Part shown: positions 51,068 through 60,788 of the stretch, piece by piece | How positions within the stretch are numbered: position 1 is the first letter of the stretch | Layout: the number at the start of each line of letters is the position of its first letter | Assembly: GCF_001610835.1 (NCBI RefSeq) | Contig: NZ_CP011270.1 | Coordinates: 3,304,001 to 3,368,000 of the forward strand | Reading direction: 5' to 3' | Length of the DNA stretch: 64,000 nucleotides | Origin: Planctomyces sp. SH-PL14 | GTDB lineage: Bacteria; Planctomycetota; Planctomycetia; Planctomycetales; Planctomycetaceae | Made by a program: the position numbers and the translations under genes | Notes under the pieces: generated by a model | The model's database searches: none | Seen by the model: only the letters and a program-made list of their open reading frames with translations | What the model was told of the DNA's origin: nothing

Positions 51068-54000
51068 TTACTCAACAAACGGCTTTAGCGGGCTGCTCAT
51101 CGGCTGGACTGGCTTTGCCCGCCAGACGCGAATCTCCCCAATCAGGCCTCCCGAGACAATCGTCTGGCCGTCCGCCTCGGTCGCCACCGAAAAGACCTGG
51201 CGAAAGTGCCCCCGCAGCGGCGCAATCAGCTCGCCCGACCGAATGTCCCACAGCTTCAACTGAAAGTCCCGGCCGGCCGAGACCAGGGTCGTGCTGTGCG
51301 GCAGGACCGCGAGCCCGTGAATCCGTCCCGTGTGCCCCTTGATCTTCGCCCGGGTCTGGCCCCTCGCAGGATCCCAGAACAGCAGGTCCCCCGCCCCCGT
51401 CGCAATCGCCAGCGTGCCGTCCGGGCAGTAGGCCAGGGCCGTCGGAGCCTCGTCCAGCGGGATCACCTCGCGGGTCGTTCCACTCCCCACGTCCACCAGC
51501 TCCACCGTCCGGGCGACGCGGGCCACGGCCACCGTTCGGTCGTCCGCCGCCAGAGCGATCGCCGCGACCTCCGACGGCCCCGCGGCAATCTCCCGCACAG
51601 GCTTCGACCAGTCCCCCGCGTCGTAGAGCACCAGCGGCCCCCCCCGCCCCGCGCACCCGAACAACCGCCCCGACGGGGAGAAGCCGATCGCCACCGCCCC
51701 AGTCGGCTGCGTCGGCAACTCCCGCTCGATCTGGAGCGTCTCGGCGTTCCAGAGCGTCACGACCGGCTTGTTCCAGACTGTCGCCAGCAGCCCTCCTCTC
51801 GGCTGGAGCACGACGAGGCGCCCCGTCCGCTCCGGATCGCCCGGAAGCGGGGTCCAGCGTCCGGTTTTCAGGTCCCACACCCGCATCTCGGCGGAGTCGT
51901 AGGCCGCCACGACCCGGTGGCCGTCCGGAAGACACTGGAGGCTGCGGACGGGGGGCGAGTCGGTCCGGTCCTCCTCCTCCGGGTCGGGCTGTTCGCCGTA
52001 CCACAGGACCTCCGGGACATCCAGCCCTTCGGGACGGAGGATCGTCACGCTGCCGTCGCCGCTGCCGAGGACCAGGGCGCGGCCGTCCACCGACGCCGCC
52101 AGGGTCCCCACCGTCAGTCCGTGGGTATCGTGCACCTGCTGTTCCTGACGGCTGTCGATGTCGTAGAAGTGCATCTGCCCGTCATTCGCCGCCACCGCCA
52201 CGATGTGCGTCCCGGCCACGAATTCCAGGGCGTCCATCCGGCCCCAGGCCATCTGGCCGGAGAGAACCTCATCGGTCGAAAGCGAGCGCGTCGTCAGGAC
52301 GCCGTTGAAGTCCCCCGCCGCGATCAGCGTTCCATCCCGCGAGACGGCCAGGCACCGGAGGTTCGGACGCAGCGTGAACTGGCGGATTGGAACGGGGACC
52401 TCTCCCGTTCCCTGACCGACGGCCGCCTCGACGTCCCACACGCGGACCTGGCCCGCCTCCGTGGCGACGAAGAGCGTCCCGCCGTCCGCGGAAAAGCGGG
52501 CATCGGAAGGAACGGCCTGCTGTCCGGTCGGGATCTCGGCCAGCTTGTTCCCGGTCGCGGCCTCCCACAGCCGCACCGCCCCCTTGTTGCCCACCGACAG
52601 CACCCGGCGGCCGTCCGGCGAGAAGCGGACGCGGCGGATCCGCGGGCCATGCCGCATCTCCCTCACCATCCGCTCGCCAGCCAGCGGTTCCCACAGCCGG
52701 ACGAAGCCGTCCTTCCCTCCCGTCGCCAGCCGCGCGTCGGTCGGAGAGAACTCGACCGATTGAAACGGCTGCTCGGGGTCTCCCGCCAGGGTCCGGATCA
52801 GGTCGTTGGTCCGGGAGTCCCACACGCGGACTTCCCCTCCCTCGCCGATCGCGGCGGAGAGGCCGCCATCCCGCGAAAGGGCCACCGCCTCCACGGCGCC
52901 GCCGGCGTTGGCCACGGAGTGGAGCGGGCGGAGGACCGTGTCGAAGTAGCCCCAGGCGAACCCGCGGAAGCGGGACATCTCGGGATCGGCGGCGATGCGG
53001 GAGAGGATGTCCCGCACCCCCAGGATGTCGCCGTTGTCGAGATGGTTCGCCGCCAGGTTCAGCCACGAGTGGTACAGCGACAGCCGGGCCGCCGACGCGT
53101 TCGCCTCCGCCTTCCGCCAGAAGGTCGAGACGCCGATCAACCCGGCGGCCAGGCTCAGGATCGTGCTCGCCAGGAGCCCGGAGATCGCCGGCCGCTTGCG
53201 GCACCATCGCCAGGTCCGTTCCACACGGGAGATCGGCCGGGAGCGGATCGGCTCTCCGGAGGAGAAACGGACCAGTTCGTCCGCCAGGTCCTGGGCGGTC
53301 GCGAACCGCTTGTCCGGATCGCGCTCGAGGCACTTGAGGCAGATCGTCTCCAGGTCCCGGGGGATGCGGATGTCGAAGGTCCGGGGGGAGGGGGGATCGT
53401 CCGAGACCTTCTGGAACAGGACGGCGCTGTTGTTTCCGCGAAACGGAGTCTCGCCGGTTAGCATCTCGAAGAGCGTCACGCCGAGGGCATAGATGTCCGA
53501 CCGCGCGTCGGTCGCCTGGGTCCGCCCTCCCGCCTGTTCGGGGGACATGTAGCGGGCGGTGCCGACCACCTGCCCCTCGGGGGGCTGCAGCGGGTCGAAG
53601 GCGGCGGTCTTGGCGATCCCGAAGTCGGCGATGTAGGGCTCGCCCGCCTTGTCCAGGAGGATGTTGGCGGGCTTGATGTCCCGGTGCACGACGCCGTGCT
53701 GATGGGCGAAGTGCAGGGCGCGGGCCACGGGGAGGAGCAGCTGGACGCAGCGGACGATCGACGGCCGGCCGGCCGTGAGGAAGTCGCGGAGCGTGAGCCC
53801 GTCAATCAGCTCGCTGGCGATGTAGACCTGTCCGGTCTCCTCCCCGACCTCGAAGACCGAGACGATGTTCGGATGCTGCAGGCGGGCCGCCGTCCGGGCC
53901 TCGAAGAGGAGGTTCTCCGAATCGGTCCCGGCCGCCCGCGGCAGCTTGAGCGCCACCTCGCGGCCGAGGTGGTCGTCGCTCGCCAGCCAGACCTCGCCGA

Positions 54001-54214
54001 ACCCGCCCTGCCCGAGGCGTTTGAGCAGGCGGAAGTGCGCGACCTGCATCGACTCGATACTGGCCGTGCCGTGATAGGTGGCGGTCCGGCCTTCGTCCGG
54101 CTCGTCGCAGACGGGACAGGTGGAGCGGGTCTGCGTCACCGACGGATCGAACGGAAGCTCCCGGGAGGCCGCATCGGGCAGAGGCCGGTCGCACTTGGGA
54201 CATCGACTGACCAT
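51068..54214 (-). CDS. Serine/threonine protein kinase with zinc ribbon, membrane segment and WD40 propeller
   Basis: The 1048-residue product starts at ATG 54214 (MVSRCPKC), with GGAGGG seven bases upstream; a longer start at 54274 lacks this. A zinc ribbon uses C5, C8, C33 and C36. The Hanks kinase domain has GQGGFGEV (68-75), K90, HRDIKPAN (177-184), DFG (197-199) and a C-lobe to about 320. One membrane segment (LLASTILSLAAGLIGVSTFW) lies near 340-360. The outside region has about 10-14 WD40 repeats (DSRTNDLIRTLAGDPEQ ... LKLWDIRSGELIAPLRGH). This architecture is abundant in planctomycetes, linking an external or periplasmic propeller with intracellular kinase signalling. Substrates are unknown. 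Confidence 0.95.
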   Translation of the reverse strand: MVSRCPKCDRPLPDAASRELPFDPSVTQTRSTCPVCDEPDEGRTATYHGTASIESMQVAHFRLLKRLGQGGFGEVWLASDDHLGREVALKLPRAAGTDSENLLFEARTAARLQHPNIVSVFEVGEETGQVYIASELIDGLTLRDFLTAGRPSIVRCVQLLLPVARALHFAHQHGVVHRDIKPANILLDKAGEPYIADFGIAKTAAFDPLQPPEGQVVGTARYMSPEQAGGRTQATDARSDIYALGVTLFEMLTGETPFRGNNSAVLFQKVSDDPPSPRTFDIRIPRDLETICLKCLERDPDKRFATAQDLADELVRFSSGEPIRSRPISRVERTWRWCRKRPAISGLLASTILSLAAGLIGVSTFWRKAEANASAARLSLYHSWLNLAANHLDNGDILGVRDILSRIAADPEMSRFRGFAWGYFDTVLRPLHSVANAGGAVEAVALSRDGGLSAAIGEGGEVRVWDSRTNDLIRTLAGDPEQPFQSVEFSPTDARLATGGKDGFVRLWEPLAGERMVREMRHGPRIRRVRFSPDGRRVLSVGNKGAVRLWEAATGNKLAEIPTGQQAVPSDARFSADGGTLFVATEAGQVRVWDVEAAVGQGTGEVPVPIRQFTLRPNLRCLAVSRDGTLIAAGDFNGVLTTRSLSTDEVLSGQMAWGRMDALEFVAGTHIVAVAANDGQMHFYDIDSRQEQQVHDTHGLTVGTLAASVDGRALVLGSGDGSVTILRPEGLDVPEVLWYGEQPDPEEEDRTDSPPVRSLQCLPDGHRVVAAYDSAEMRVWDLKTGRWTPLPGDPERTGRLVVLQPRGGLLATVWNKPVVTLWNAETLQIERELPTQPTGAVAIGFSPSGRLFGCAGRGGPLVLYDAGDWSKPVREIAAGPSEVAAIALAADDRTVAVARVARTVELVDVGSGTTREVIPLDEAPTALAYCPDGTLAIATGAGDLLFWDPARGQTRAKIKGHTGRIHGLAVLPHSTTLVSAGRDFQLKLWDIRSGELIAPLRGHFRQVFSVATEADGQTIVSGGLIGEIRVWRAKPVQPMSSPLKPFVE

Positions 54215-54614
54215 GACCCGCCCTCCAGACCAGCCTCCGGATTCGATGGCCGTCTCGAATCGAAAGCCGCGCACAGGATCGTTGGGGGCCCGCCCGTCGG
54301 CCCGCCGGCATCAGCCTTTCCACTCGCTCCGGTCCTGTCAACCCCGTGTCCCGTTGAATCCGCTGCTGCCGCTGGTGGATCGGGGGGCCGGAACGGGGCC
54401 GGACGGTATCTGCGCGGCAAGGAGGCGAGGGGCCAGTGAACTCCGATGCGCCCGCGCCGGGTGACGCGCGGGGAGCCCACCGACGAGCGCAAACCCCGTT
54501 CGAAATCGCAACACGACGGTCGCAGGGATTTGACTGGTTGTAGCGACTGAGCGGCCTCCCGGCGGGCACGATGCAGAGCCGCAACATCCGGAATTTTCGT
54601 TGCACGATGGCAGC

Positions 54615-54650
54615 TTGACCGTCTCGCAAACGAAACCTGTAACGGTTTCG
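54615..54650 (+). promoter_or_regulatory. Candidate promoter of the tad operon with overlapping palindrome
   Basis: TTGACC (54615-54620) and TGTAAC (54638-54643) lie 17 bases apart. The -10 box is the exact centre of the palindrome CGAAACC-TGTAAC-GGTTTCG, so a bound repressor would block it. The remaining bases between 54215 and 54737 show no gene. Confidence 0.5.
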
Positions 54651-54737
54651 CAACATTCGCAGTGCCTGCCGGAAGCGTGTGATAGGTTTGCCAGACAATC
54701 TCGGAAATCTGTTCGGAGCGGGGCGATCCCGTTGTTT

Positions 54738-55367
54738 ATGGCCGACCTGTCTACCTCATCGCTCGTCCTTGCCTGCGCCATGGCGGTCTTCACGCTCGTG
54801 GCGGCGTTCTGGGACCAGCGGTTCATGAAAATCCCCAACAAGCTGACCCTCCCGGTATTCGCGCTGGGATGGATCTACCAGGGGGTCTTCCACGGCTTCC
54901 CCGGAGTCCTGAACGGACTCGGCGGGTTCGTCGTGGGGTTCGGAATCCTGTTCCTCCTGTGGATGGTCGGCGGCGGCGGCGGCGGGGACGTCAAGCTCAT
55001 CGGCGCGCTGAGCGTCTGGATGGGATACCGCATGACCCTGGCGGTGATCGCCATCAGCGTCGTGCTCGTCGTCGTCCTGACCATGGCCGTCGTCCTGTAC
55101 GGCGTGATGAAGCGCGGGATGCGGAAGACCAAGGACGAGTACCTGGCGACCGGCAAGGGAAAGCCGACGCTCAAGGAATCGATCGAAAAGAAGCAGGGCC
55201 GGCGAGTCATGGCTTTCGCCCTCCCGGTCTGCATCGCGACGTGGATCGTCCTGGCCTGGTTCCTCCCGCGGATCGACCGGGAACTCAAGGCCAAGGAAGA
55301 AGCCGCCAAGGCCAAGCCCGCCGCGGCCGCCGTTCAAACCGATTCGCAGCCCTGGCCGGACGTGTAA
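54738..55367 (+). CDS. cpaA: Prepilin peptidase (A24 family, CpaA/TadV-like)
   Basis: The 209-residue product has six or so membrane segments. The aspartate protease sites are DQRFMKIPN (D26) and GGGGDVKLIGA (D84), the FlaK/TadV-type motif. A cytoplasmic loop (about 120-150) and a charged alanine-rich C-terminal tail (about 180-209) follow. It removes the leader of Flp-type prepilins and TadE/F-like pseudopilins in the inner membrane. It is the first gene of the pilus operon and the TadE-like gene follows 73 bases later. Assignment is firm at family level; the long tail is an extra. Confidence 0.88.
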   Translation: MADLSTSSLVLACAMAVFTLVAAFWDQRFMKIPNKLTLPVFALGWIYQGVFHGFPGVLNGLGGFVVGFGILFLLWMVGGGGGGDVKLIGALSVWMGYRMTLAVIAISVVLVVVLTMAVVLYGVMKRGMRKTKDEYLATGKGKPTLKESIEKKQGRRVMAFALPVCIATWIVLAWFLPRIDRELKAKEEAAKAKPAAAAVQTDSQPWPDV

Positions 55368-55440
55368 GCGTTCGAGTCCCCCCGACTCTCGAGCAGGCCG
55401 GACCGTCACCAGGCGGCCGGCCCCGCAGGCCAAAGTCCCC

Positions 55441-55848
55441 ATGATCCGAAACACCGCACATCCTCCGACGCGCCGCCGCGGGCTCCTGAGCATGGAGCTC
55501 GTGCTGACGCTTCCGATCCTCGGCATCCTGCTGCTGGGGATGTTCGAATTCTCGATGCTGTTCTTCGCCCGCGGGGCCGTCGTCGACGCCTGCCGGGCGG
55601 GAGCCAAGCAGGCGACGCTGCAGGGAGCGACACAGGCGGATGTCGAAGTCGCCGTGCTGAATCTCCTGGGCGGCCGACTGCACGAGAACGCCCAGGTCGA
55701 GGCCGTCCTCGGAAAGAACTCCGGCGATCCGGTTTCGGTCGCGGTCTCGGTTCCGATGAACGCCGCCGTCCCGGACCTGCTCTGGGTCGTCGGCTTCAGC
55801 CTCAAAGACCAGTACCTGTTCTGCCAGACCCAGATGAGCAAGGAATAG
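55441..55848 (+). CDS. TadE-like pilus pseudopilin
   Basis: The 135-residue product has a short basic leader (TRRRGLLSMELVLTLPILG, about 10-28). After the G-L-L-S-M-E processing-type site comes one hydrophobic helix (LVLTLPILGILLLGMFEFSMLFF). The Glu at position +5 relative to the cleavage point is conserved in pilin-like proteins. TadE-like proteins are minor pseudopilins of the Flp pilus system and are processed by the TadV/CpaA peptidase encoded just upstream. The rest is periplasmic. Confidence 0.82.
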   Translation: MIRNTAHPPTRRRGLLSMELVLTLPILGILLLGMFEFSMLFFARGAVVDACRAGAKQATLQGATQADVEVAVLNLLGGRLHENAQVEAVLGKNSGDPVSVAVSVPMNAAVPDLLWVVGFSLKDQYLFCQTQMSKE

Positions 55849-55954
55849 GGAACCGAGAGCCCGGTCACGGGCCCTCTGACACCCGACGCCTTGCATCCCA
55901 ATAACTGACACCTGCCTACCGCACAACGGACGCCTTTCGACTGGAGACCTTCCC

Positions 55955-57055
55955 GTGAGACGTGTGACGCCCGCGTTCCTGACAATGATCATGCTGCTCG
56001 TCGTGGGCGGCCTGGTGGTTCTGTATGTCGGCAAGCGCCTCCTGGCGAAGCCGGAAGCCCCGCCGCCGGCGCTCCAGACGGTTCCGATGGCGATCCAGGA
56101 CCTGCCGGCCGGCACGGTCATCACCTCGGAGCACCTCGCCAAGGGGCGAATCCTGTCTTCCAAGCTCGTTCCCGAGAACGCGCTGACCAACGACCCCCTC
56201 ATCGGCCGCGTCGTGAAGAACCCGATCACGCACGCCACGCCGATCAAGACGACCGACCTCTACCTCCCGAACGAGTTCCCGCCGCTGGTCCTCGGCGCCG
56301 GGATGGAAGCGATGACGTTCCCCACCGGGACCGCCTCCATGACCGTCGACGGGATCGTCAAGACGGGGGACCGGGTCAACATCCAGTTCACCCCCGCCAG
56401 CGCTCCGGATATGAATGAGACCGGCGGCTACACCATGACCCTCATGAAGGGGATCAAGGTCCTGGCGATGAACCGCAACCTGGCCGGCGCCCCGGCCCGC
56501 GGCCGGGCCACCGGCTCGATGGTCGTCGAGGTTTCTCCGGAGCAGGCCAAGATCCTGCTGCTCTGCAAGGACAAGGGGCAGCTCAACATGACCTACACGA
56601 CCGAGACCGAGAACAGCGGCCGGATCGTCCTCAAGGACTCGGAAAAGGCGACCCTGGCCGAGATCCTGAACGTTTCGCCTCCGGACAAGCCCATCGCTCC
56701 GATCGTGACCGAGCTCTACTCGGGCAACGGCCGCCGGCTGCACACGTTCAAGGACGGTCTCCGGGCCGACCGGTACGGCATCGAGCGGTTCGACTACAAC
56801 CGCAACCGCGGATTCGGCGGGGGCTTCGGCGACTTCGGCGGCGGCAACGTCGCCCCGGTTCCGGATGAGAACCAGGTCTTCGGCTCCGGCAGCGGAAACT
56901 ACCTGTCGGTCCCGGCGGGCGCCCAGGGGGGAGCCGGCAATGGCGGATTCGGCGGCAATGGCGGCATGGGTGGCAACAACGGATTCGGCGGCAACGCCGG
57001 ATTCGGCGGAGCCGGAAACGGAGCCGCCGCCGCCCGTCCTGAAGGCGGAAACTGA
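55955..57055 (+). CDS. cpaB: Flp pilus assembly protein CpaB/RcpC
   Basis: The 366-residue product starts at GTG 55955 after GGAG. One N-terminal membrane helix (about 8-28) is followed by an SAF domain (TVPMAIQDLPAGTVITSEHLAKGRIL, about 45-75) and the RcpC-type C-terminal fold (MTVDGIVKTGDRVNIQF, about 118-134; VEVSPEQAKILLLCKDKG). The C-terminal 100 residues are Gly/Asn/Phe-rich with GGFGG- and GNGG-type repeats, unusual for CpaB and possibly a flexible periplasmic tether. CpaB helps the secretin complex of the Flp pilus. No secretin gene (cpaC) is in the window. Confidence 0.88.
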   Translation: MRRVTPAFLTMIMLLVVGGLVVLYVGKRLLAKPEAPPPALQTVPMAIQDLPAGTVITSEHLAKGRILSSKLVPENALTNDPLIGRVVKNPITHATPIKTTDLYLPNEFPPLVLGAGMEAMTFPTGTASMTVDGIVKTGDRVNIQFTPASAPDMNETGGYTMTLMKGIKVLAMNRNLAGAPARGRATGSMVVEVSPEQAKILLLCKDKGQLNMTYTTETENSGRIVLKDSEKATLAEILNVSPPDKPIAPIVTELYSGNGRRLHTFKDGLRADRYGIERFDYNRNRGFGGGFGDFGGGNVAPVPDENQVFGSGSGNYLSVPAGAQGGAGNGGFGGNGGMGGNNGFGGNAGFGGAGNGAAAARPEGGN

Positions 57056-57083
57056 GATTGGCTGAGACACGAGACCTCCGGGA

Positions 57084-57116
57084 GCCGAAGAGTCGATGGG
57101 ACTCTTCGGCTTTCGG
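57084..57116 (+). terminator. Stem-loop between cpaB and the TadG-like gene
   Basis: GCCGAAGAGTC pairs perfectly with GACTCTTCGGC over the loop GATGG and is followed by TTTCGG. The T run is weak, so it may attenuate rather than end transcription inside the tad operon. A second smaller CCGAAGG/CCTTCGG hairpin follows near 57161-57180. Confidence 0.5.
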
Positions 57117-57249
57117 CCTCGACGGCCCCGCCTCGATGGCTCCCGATTGAACGACACACCCCGAAGGATGGCCCCTTCGGACTCTTCGGCAGGGATTCGC
57201 TGATCCACCTGTCTTCCCGCTTCCTCGTCCCCCTGATCGCGAAGCCGCC

Positions 57250-58485
57250 GTGCTCCGACGCCGAACAACTCGCCCAGCCGCCTCGCGGACGAACCGTCGC
57301 GGGAGCATGATCCCCGCGCTCGCCTTCGCGATGCTCGTGGTCGGCCTGGCGATCGCGCTCGTGGTCGACCGGCTGTGGCTCGACGCGGCCCGCGTCGAAC
57401 TGACCGCCGCGGCCGAGGCGGCCGCCCTCGCGGCCGCCGGACGGGTGGCCGACGACGCGCTCCTGAAGCCCGACGCCGACCTCCAGCCGGTCCTCGAAGC
57501 GGCCCGCCAGAAGGCGGTCGAAGTCGCCGCCGGCAACCAGGCCGCCGGATCCCCGGTCACGCTCAACCCGGCCGAGGAGGGAGACATCCGCTTCGGCCGG
57601 CTCATCCGGGACGGAAAGACCGGCAAGCCGCTCTTCCTGGAAACGGAGTCCCGCCCGACCTCCGTCGTGGTCTTCGCGGAGCGGACCCACGGCCGGGGGA
57701 ATCCGGTCGCGCTCTTCTTCCGCCAGCTTACCGGACAATCGGCCGGCAACCTGATCGTGTCGGCCGAGGCGACGATCGACAACCGGATCGCCGGCATCCG
57801 TCCCTACCAGGGAGCCAACACTCCGGCGATCCCCCTCGCCCTCCTCGACAAGCACCTCGATCCCAAGCGGCTCGACACCTGGACGCTCCAGATCGACGGC
57901 CGCGCCGGCTCGGACGACTTCGGATTCGACGCCGCGACCGGCGAAGTGACTCCCGGAGGAGACGGCATCCCCGAGATGCTGATCTACGGCGCGCCGCAGC
58001 AGGCCAAGGAAGAAGACGTCCAGAAGGCCAACTGCCATTTGGCGGACATCGGCACGGGACTCCAGCCGGACGCGGTCGCCCGCCAGTTCGACGAAGGCTG
58101 GAGCCACGAGGACCTCGCGGATTTCGGCGATGAACTCCGGACCGACGAAGGGCCGCAGTCGCTCGACTCGAACGCGATCCTCACCGATGCCGAGACGACC
58201 TCGCTCGAAGGACTCGTCGGCCAGGCCCGGATCTGCCTCCTGTATGCGAACCCGCGGTCGGTCGGGAGCACCGGCGAGTGCAAGATCGAGGCGACCCGCC
58301 TCGTCGCGGTCCGGATCCTGAACGTCCGCCCGGCCACCAAGAAGTCGGTCGAGATTCTCGTCCAGCCCGCCGTCGTCACGACCCGCACGGCGATCCTGTC
58401 CGAGCCCGACCCCGCCTGGAGCCCCGATCCCGGCGTCTCCTACGACACGAACCCGTACATCTACAAGCTGTTCCTCACGCAGTGA
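57250..58485 (+). CDS. TadG-like pilus assembly protein
   Basis: The 411-residue product starts at GTG. A basic N-terminus and one hydrophobic helix (MIPALAFAMLVVGLAIALVVDRLWLDAARVEL, about residues 18-49) end in the Asp/Arg pattern of Tad/TadG (putative Flp pilus-assembly) proteins, where the helix is followed by AAEAAALAAAGR. The rest is periplasmic and mixed alpha/beta, with Cys residues near 259 and 329. TadG-like members carry von Willebrand or related domains in other bacteria; I cannot confirm one here. It is co-oriented with the rest of the tad genes, but a stem-loop precedes it. Confidence 0.75.
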   Translation: MLRRRTTRPAASRTNRRGSMIPALAFAMLVVGLAIALVVDRLWLDAARVELTAAAEAAALAAAGRVADDALLKPDADLQPVLEAARQKAVEVAAGNQAAGSPVTLNPAEEGDIRFGRLIRDGKTGKPLFLETESRPTSVVVFAERTHGRGNPVALFFRQLTGQSAGNLIVSAEATIDNRIAGIRPYQGANTPAIPLALLDKHLDPKRLDTWTLQIDGRAGSDDFGFDAATGEVTPGGDGIPEMLIYGAPQQAKEEDVQKANCHLADIGTGLQPDAVARQFDEGWSHEDLADFGDELRTDEGPQSLDSNAILTDAETTSLEGLVGQARICLLYANPRSVGSTGECKIEATRLVAVRILNVRPATKKSVEILVQPAVVTTRTAILSEPDPAWSPDPGVSYDTNPYIYKLFLTQ

Positions 58486-58537
58486 GCGCGGGAACACGAT
58501 CGCATTGCGCCCGCCTTCCACCGCAAGGTTTTCCCTC

Positions 58538-59860
58538 ATGGTCACCGGAACCGAGAACCGCCGCAGCTTCCAGCAGCTCAAGACGAAGCTGCACCGCCAG
58601 ATCGTGGACGTGATCGACATGTCCAAGGCGGGGGAGATCGGCCAGGAGGAGTTCCGCAAGCAGCTCCGCTCGCTGGCCAACCACCTCGTCACGCGGCCGG
58701 AGGTGAACCTCGCCGGGCGGGACAAGGACCTGATGGTCCAGGAGCTGATGGACGAGATCTACGGGTTCGGCCCGATCCAGGAGGTGATGGACGACCCCGA
58801 GGTGAGCGACGTCCTGGTCAACGGCGCCGACACGGTCTTCGTGGAACGGAACGGTCTCCTCGAAAAGACCGACATCAAGTTCGCCGATGACGAGCACCTG
58901 CTGCAGTTCATCCAGCGGCTCGTCGGCCGCGCCGGGCGGCGTATCGACGAAACGACCCCGATGGTCGACGCCAAGCTGGCGGACGGCTCGCGTCTCCACG
59001 CGGTCATCCCGCCGCTCGCCCTCCGCGGACCGACCCTCTCGATCCGGCGGTTCAAGAACAAGATCGTCCAGCTCGAGGACATGGTCCGGACCGGGACGCT
59101 GGCTCCCGAGATGTCGGACTTCCTGGTCCAGGCGGTCCGCGGCCGGATGAACATCCTGCTGTCGGGCGGTACCGGCGCCGGCAAGACCACGATGCTCAAC
59201 AACCTGAGCCGCTTCATCCCGGCTTCCGAGCGGGTCGTCACGATCGAAGAAACGGCCGAACTCCAGCTCCAGCAGGCGGACGTCGTGGGCCTCGAGACCC
59301 GCGTGCCGAACGTCGAAGGGAAGGGGCTCGTGACCCCCCGCGACCTGCTCCGCAACTCACTGCGTATGCGTCCGGACCGGATCATCGTCGGGGAAGCCCG
59401 CGGCGGCGAAGTCCTCGACATGCTCCAGGCGATGAACACCGGCCACGACGGCTCGATGAGCACCGTCCACGCCAACGACACCCGCGACGCGCTCTCCCGC
59501 CTCGAGCTGATGATCGCCCTCTCGGGGGCGGAGCTGCCGACCCGCGTCACCCGCCAGTACATCGCGACCGCCCTGCAGATCTTCGTCCACGTCCAGCGCC
59601 TCCCGACCGGGGAGCGGAAGATCATGCGGATCTCCGAACTCGCCGGCGTGACCGATGGCGAGTTCGACCTGGAAGACATCTTCGTCTACCGCATGGCGGG
59701 GACGGACGTGCACGGCCGGACCATCGGCTCGTTCTACGCCACGGGGTACGAGCCGCAGTGCCTGCGGCGGATGAGCACCCGCGGCTACGAACTTCCCGCC
59801 CGTCTGTTCCAGGCCCGCGAACTGCGGACCGGCGGCGAATACCGCCCCGTGGGACTGTGA
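58538..59860 (+). CDS. cpaF: Flp pilus ATPase CpaF/TadA
   Basis: The 440-residue product starts at ATG 58538. A GSPII_E/CpaF ATPase is seen: an N-terminal domain with YGFGPIQEVMDDPEVSDVLVNG (about 76-98), Walker A GGTGAGKTTM (about 209-218), VVTIEETAELQLQ (Asp box) and a Walker B-like RPDRIIVGEARGGEVLDMLQAMNTGHDGSMSTVHAN block (about 278-313). It powers pilin polymerisation from the cytoplasmic side with TadB and TadC. The gene lies 52 bases after the TadG-like gene and 79 before tadB. All key residues are present. Confidence 0.95.
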   Translation: MVTGTENRRSFQQLKTKLHRQIVDVIDMSKAGEIGQEEFRKQLRSLANHLVTRPEVNLAGRDKDLMVQELMDEIYGFGPIQEVMDDPEVSDVLVNGADTVFVERNGLLEKTDIKFADDEHLLQFIQRLVGRAGRRIDETTPMVDAKLADGSRLHAVIPPLALRGPTLSIRRFKNKIVQLEDMVRTGTLAPEMSDFLVQAVRGRMNILLSGGTGAGKTTMLNNLSRFIPASERVVTIEETAELQLQQADVVGLETRVPNVEGKGLVTPRDLLRNSLRMRPDRIIVGEARGGEVLDMLQAMNTGHDGSMSTVHANDTRDALSRLELMIALSGAELPTRVTRQYIATALQIFVHVQRLPTGERKIMRISELAGVTDGEFDLEDIFVYRMAGTDVHGRTIGSFYATGYEPQCLRRMSTRGYELPARLFQARELRTGGEYRPVGL

Positions 59861-59939
59861 CTCGAAAGGCCTGACGACACGTCACGCCTGATCCGTTGTC
59901 TCCAGTCCCCCGACCCTAGTCCTTTGACCTTCTCTCATC

Positions 59940-60788
59940 ATGGCCGCACCCACCATCGAAGTTCGTCCGGAATTTGCGGGGATCCTCCGCAATGATGAGA
60001 CCAACTACGTCGAGAGCGACGCCTCGGTCGGCAACCGCATCAACGGCTGGTTCGACACGCTGCTGGTCCAGTCCGGACTGGGGATCTCGCCGACCGTGAT
60101 GATGTTCCTGTCGTTCCTGGGGGGACTCGTCCTGGGGGGGGCTGCCTTCGTCTGGCAGGAGAACCCGCTGACGACCGCCATCGGGGCGTGCATCGGCTTC
60201 CTGCTGCCGATCCTGCTCGTGATGTTCCTCCGCCAGCGGCGGCAGACGACGATCATGAACCAGCTTCCGCCGATGATCGACGAGCTGGCCCGCGCGGCCA
60301 AGACCGGCCGCAGTATCGAACAGTGTTTCCAGCTCGTGGCGGCCGACACCCATGCCCCGCTCGGTTCCGAACTCCAGGTCTGCGCCCGCCGCCTGGAGCT
60401 CGGTCTGCCGATGAGTGAAGCCCTTTCGGAGCTTCCGTACCGGACCGGGGTCGTCAGCACGAGCGTTCTCACAACCGCCCTCGGCGTGCACCAGCAGACC
60501 GGGGGAGACCTTGTCCGCGTTCTGGAACGGCTGGCCATCACGGTCCGCGACCGTATCCAGTTCATGGGACGGCTCCGGGCCGCGACCGCCGCCAGCCGGT
60601 ACGTCGCGTTCCTGATGCTCGCCCTCCCCCCGGCGATCCTGGCGTTCTTCACCTTCCGCGACCCGGACTACCTCAAGAACCTCATGGACTCCGAGTGGGG
60701 CCGGTGGACGATCATCTCCGCCGTGATCCTCGAAATCGTCGGCGTCATCTGGATCCTCCGCATCCTCGGCAAGAGCAGCCAGACGTAG
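59940..60788 (+). CDS. tadB: Flp pilus membrane platform protein TadB
   Basis: The 282-residue product has an N-terminal pair of membrane helices (about 50-100), a cytoplasmic T2SSF domain (about 110-225: LPPMIDELARAAKTGRSIEQCFQLVA ... GLPMSEALSEL ... LTTALGVHQQTGGDLVRVLERLA) and a final pair of helices (about 220-278). TadB and TadC form the inner-membrane platform that couples the CpaF ATPase to the pilus. Its start lies after a GTCCC/CTAGTCC-rich spacer that resembles the spacer before terC at 38565. Confidence 0.93.
   Translation: MAAPTIEVRPEFAGILRNDETNYVESDASVGNRINGWFDTLLVQSGLGISPTVMMFLSFLGGLVLGGAAFVWQENPLTTAIGACIGFLLPILLVMFLRQRRQTTIMNQLPPMIDELARAAKTGRSIEQCFQLVAADTHAPLGSELQVCARRLELGLPMSEALSELPYRTGVVSTSVLTTALGVHQQTGGDLVRVLERLAITVRDRIQFMGRLRAATAASRYVAFLMLALPPAILAFFTFRDPDYLKNLMDSEWGRWTIISAVILEIVGVIWILRILGKSSQT

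Noticed and set aside
51206-53461. 751-codon plus-strand frame opposite the kinase-WD40 gene
   Set aside because: Shadow frame; composition dominated by Arg, Pro and Gly.
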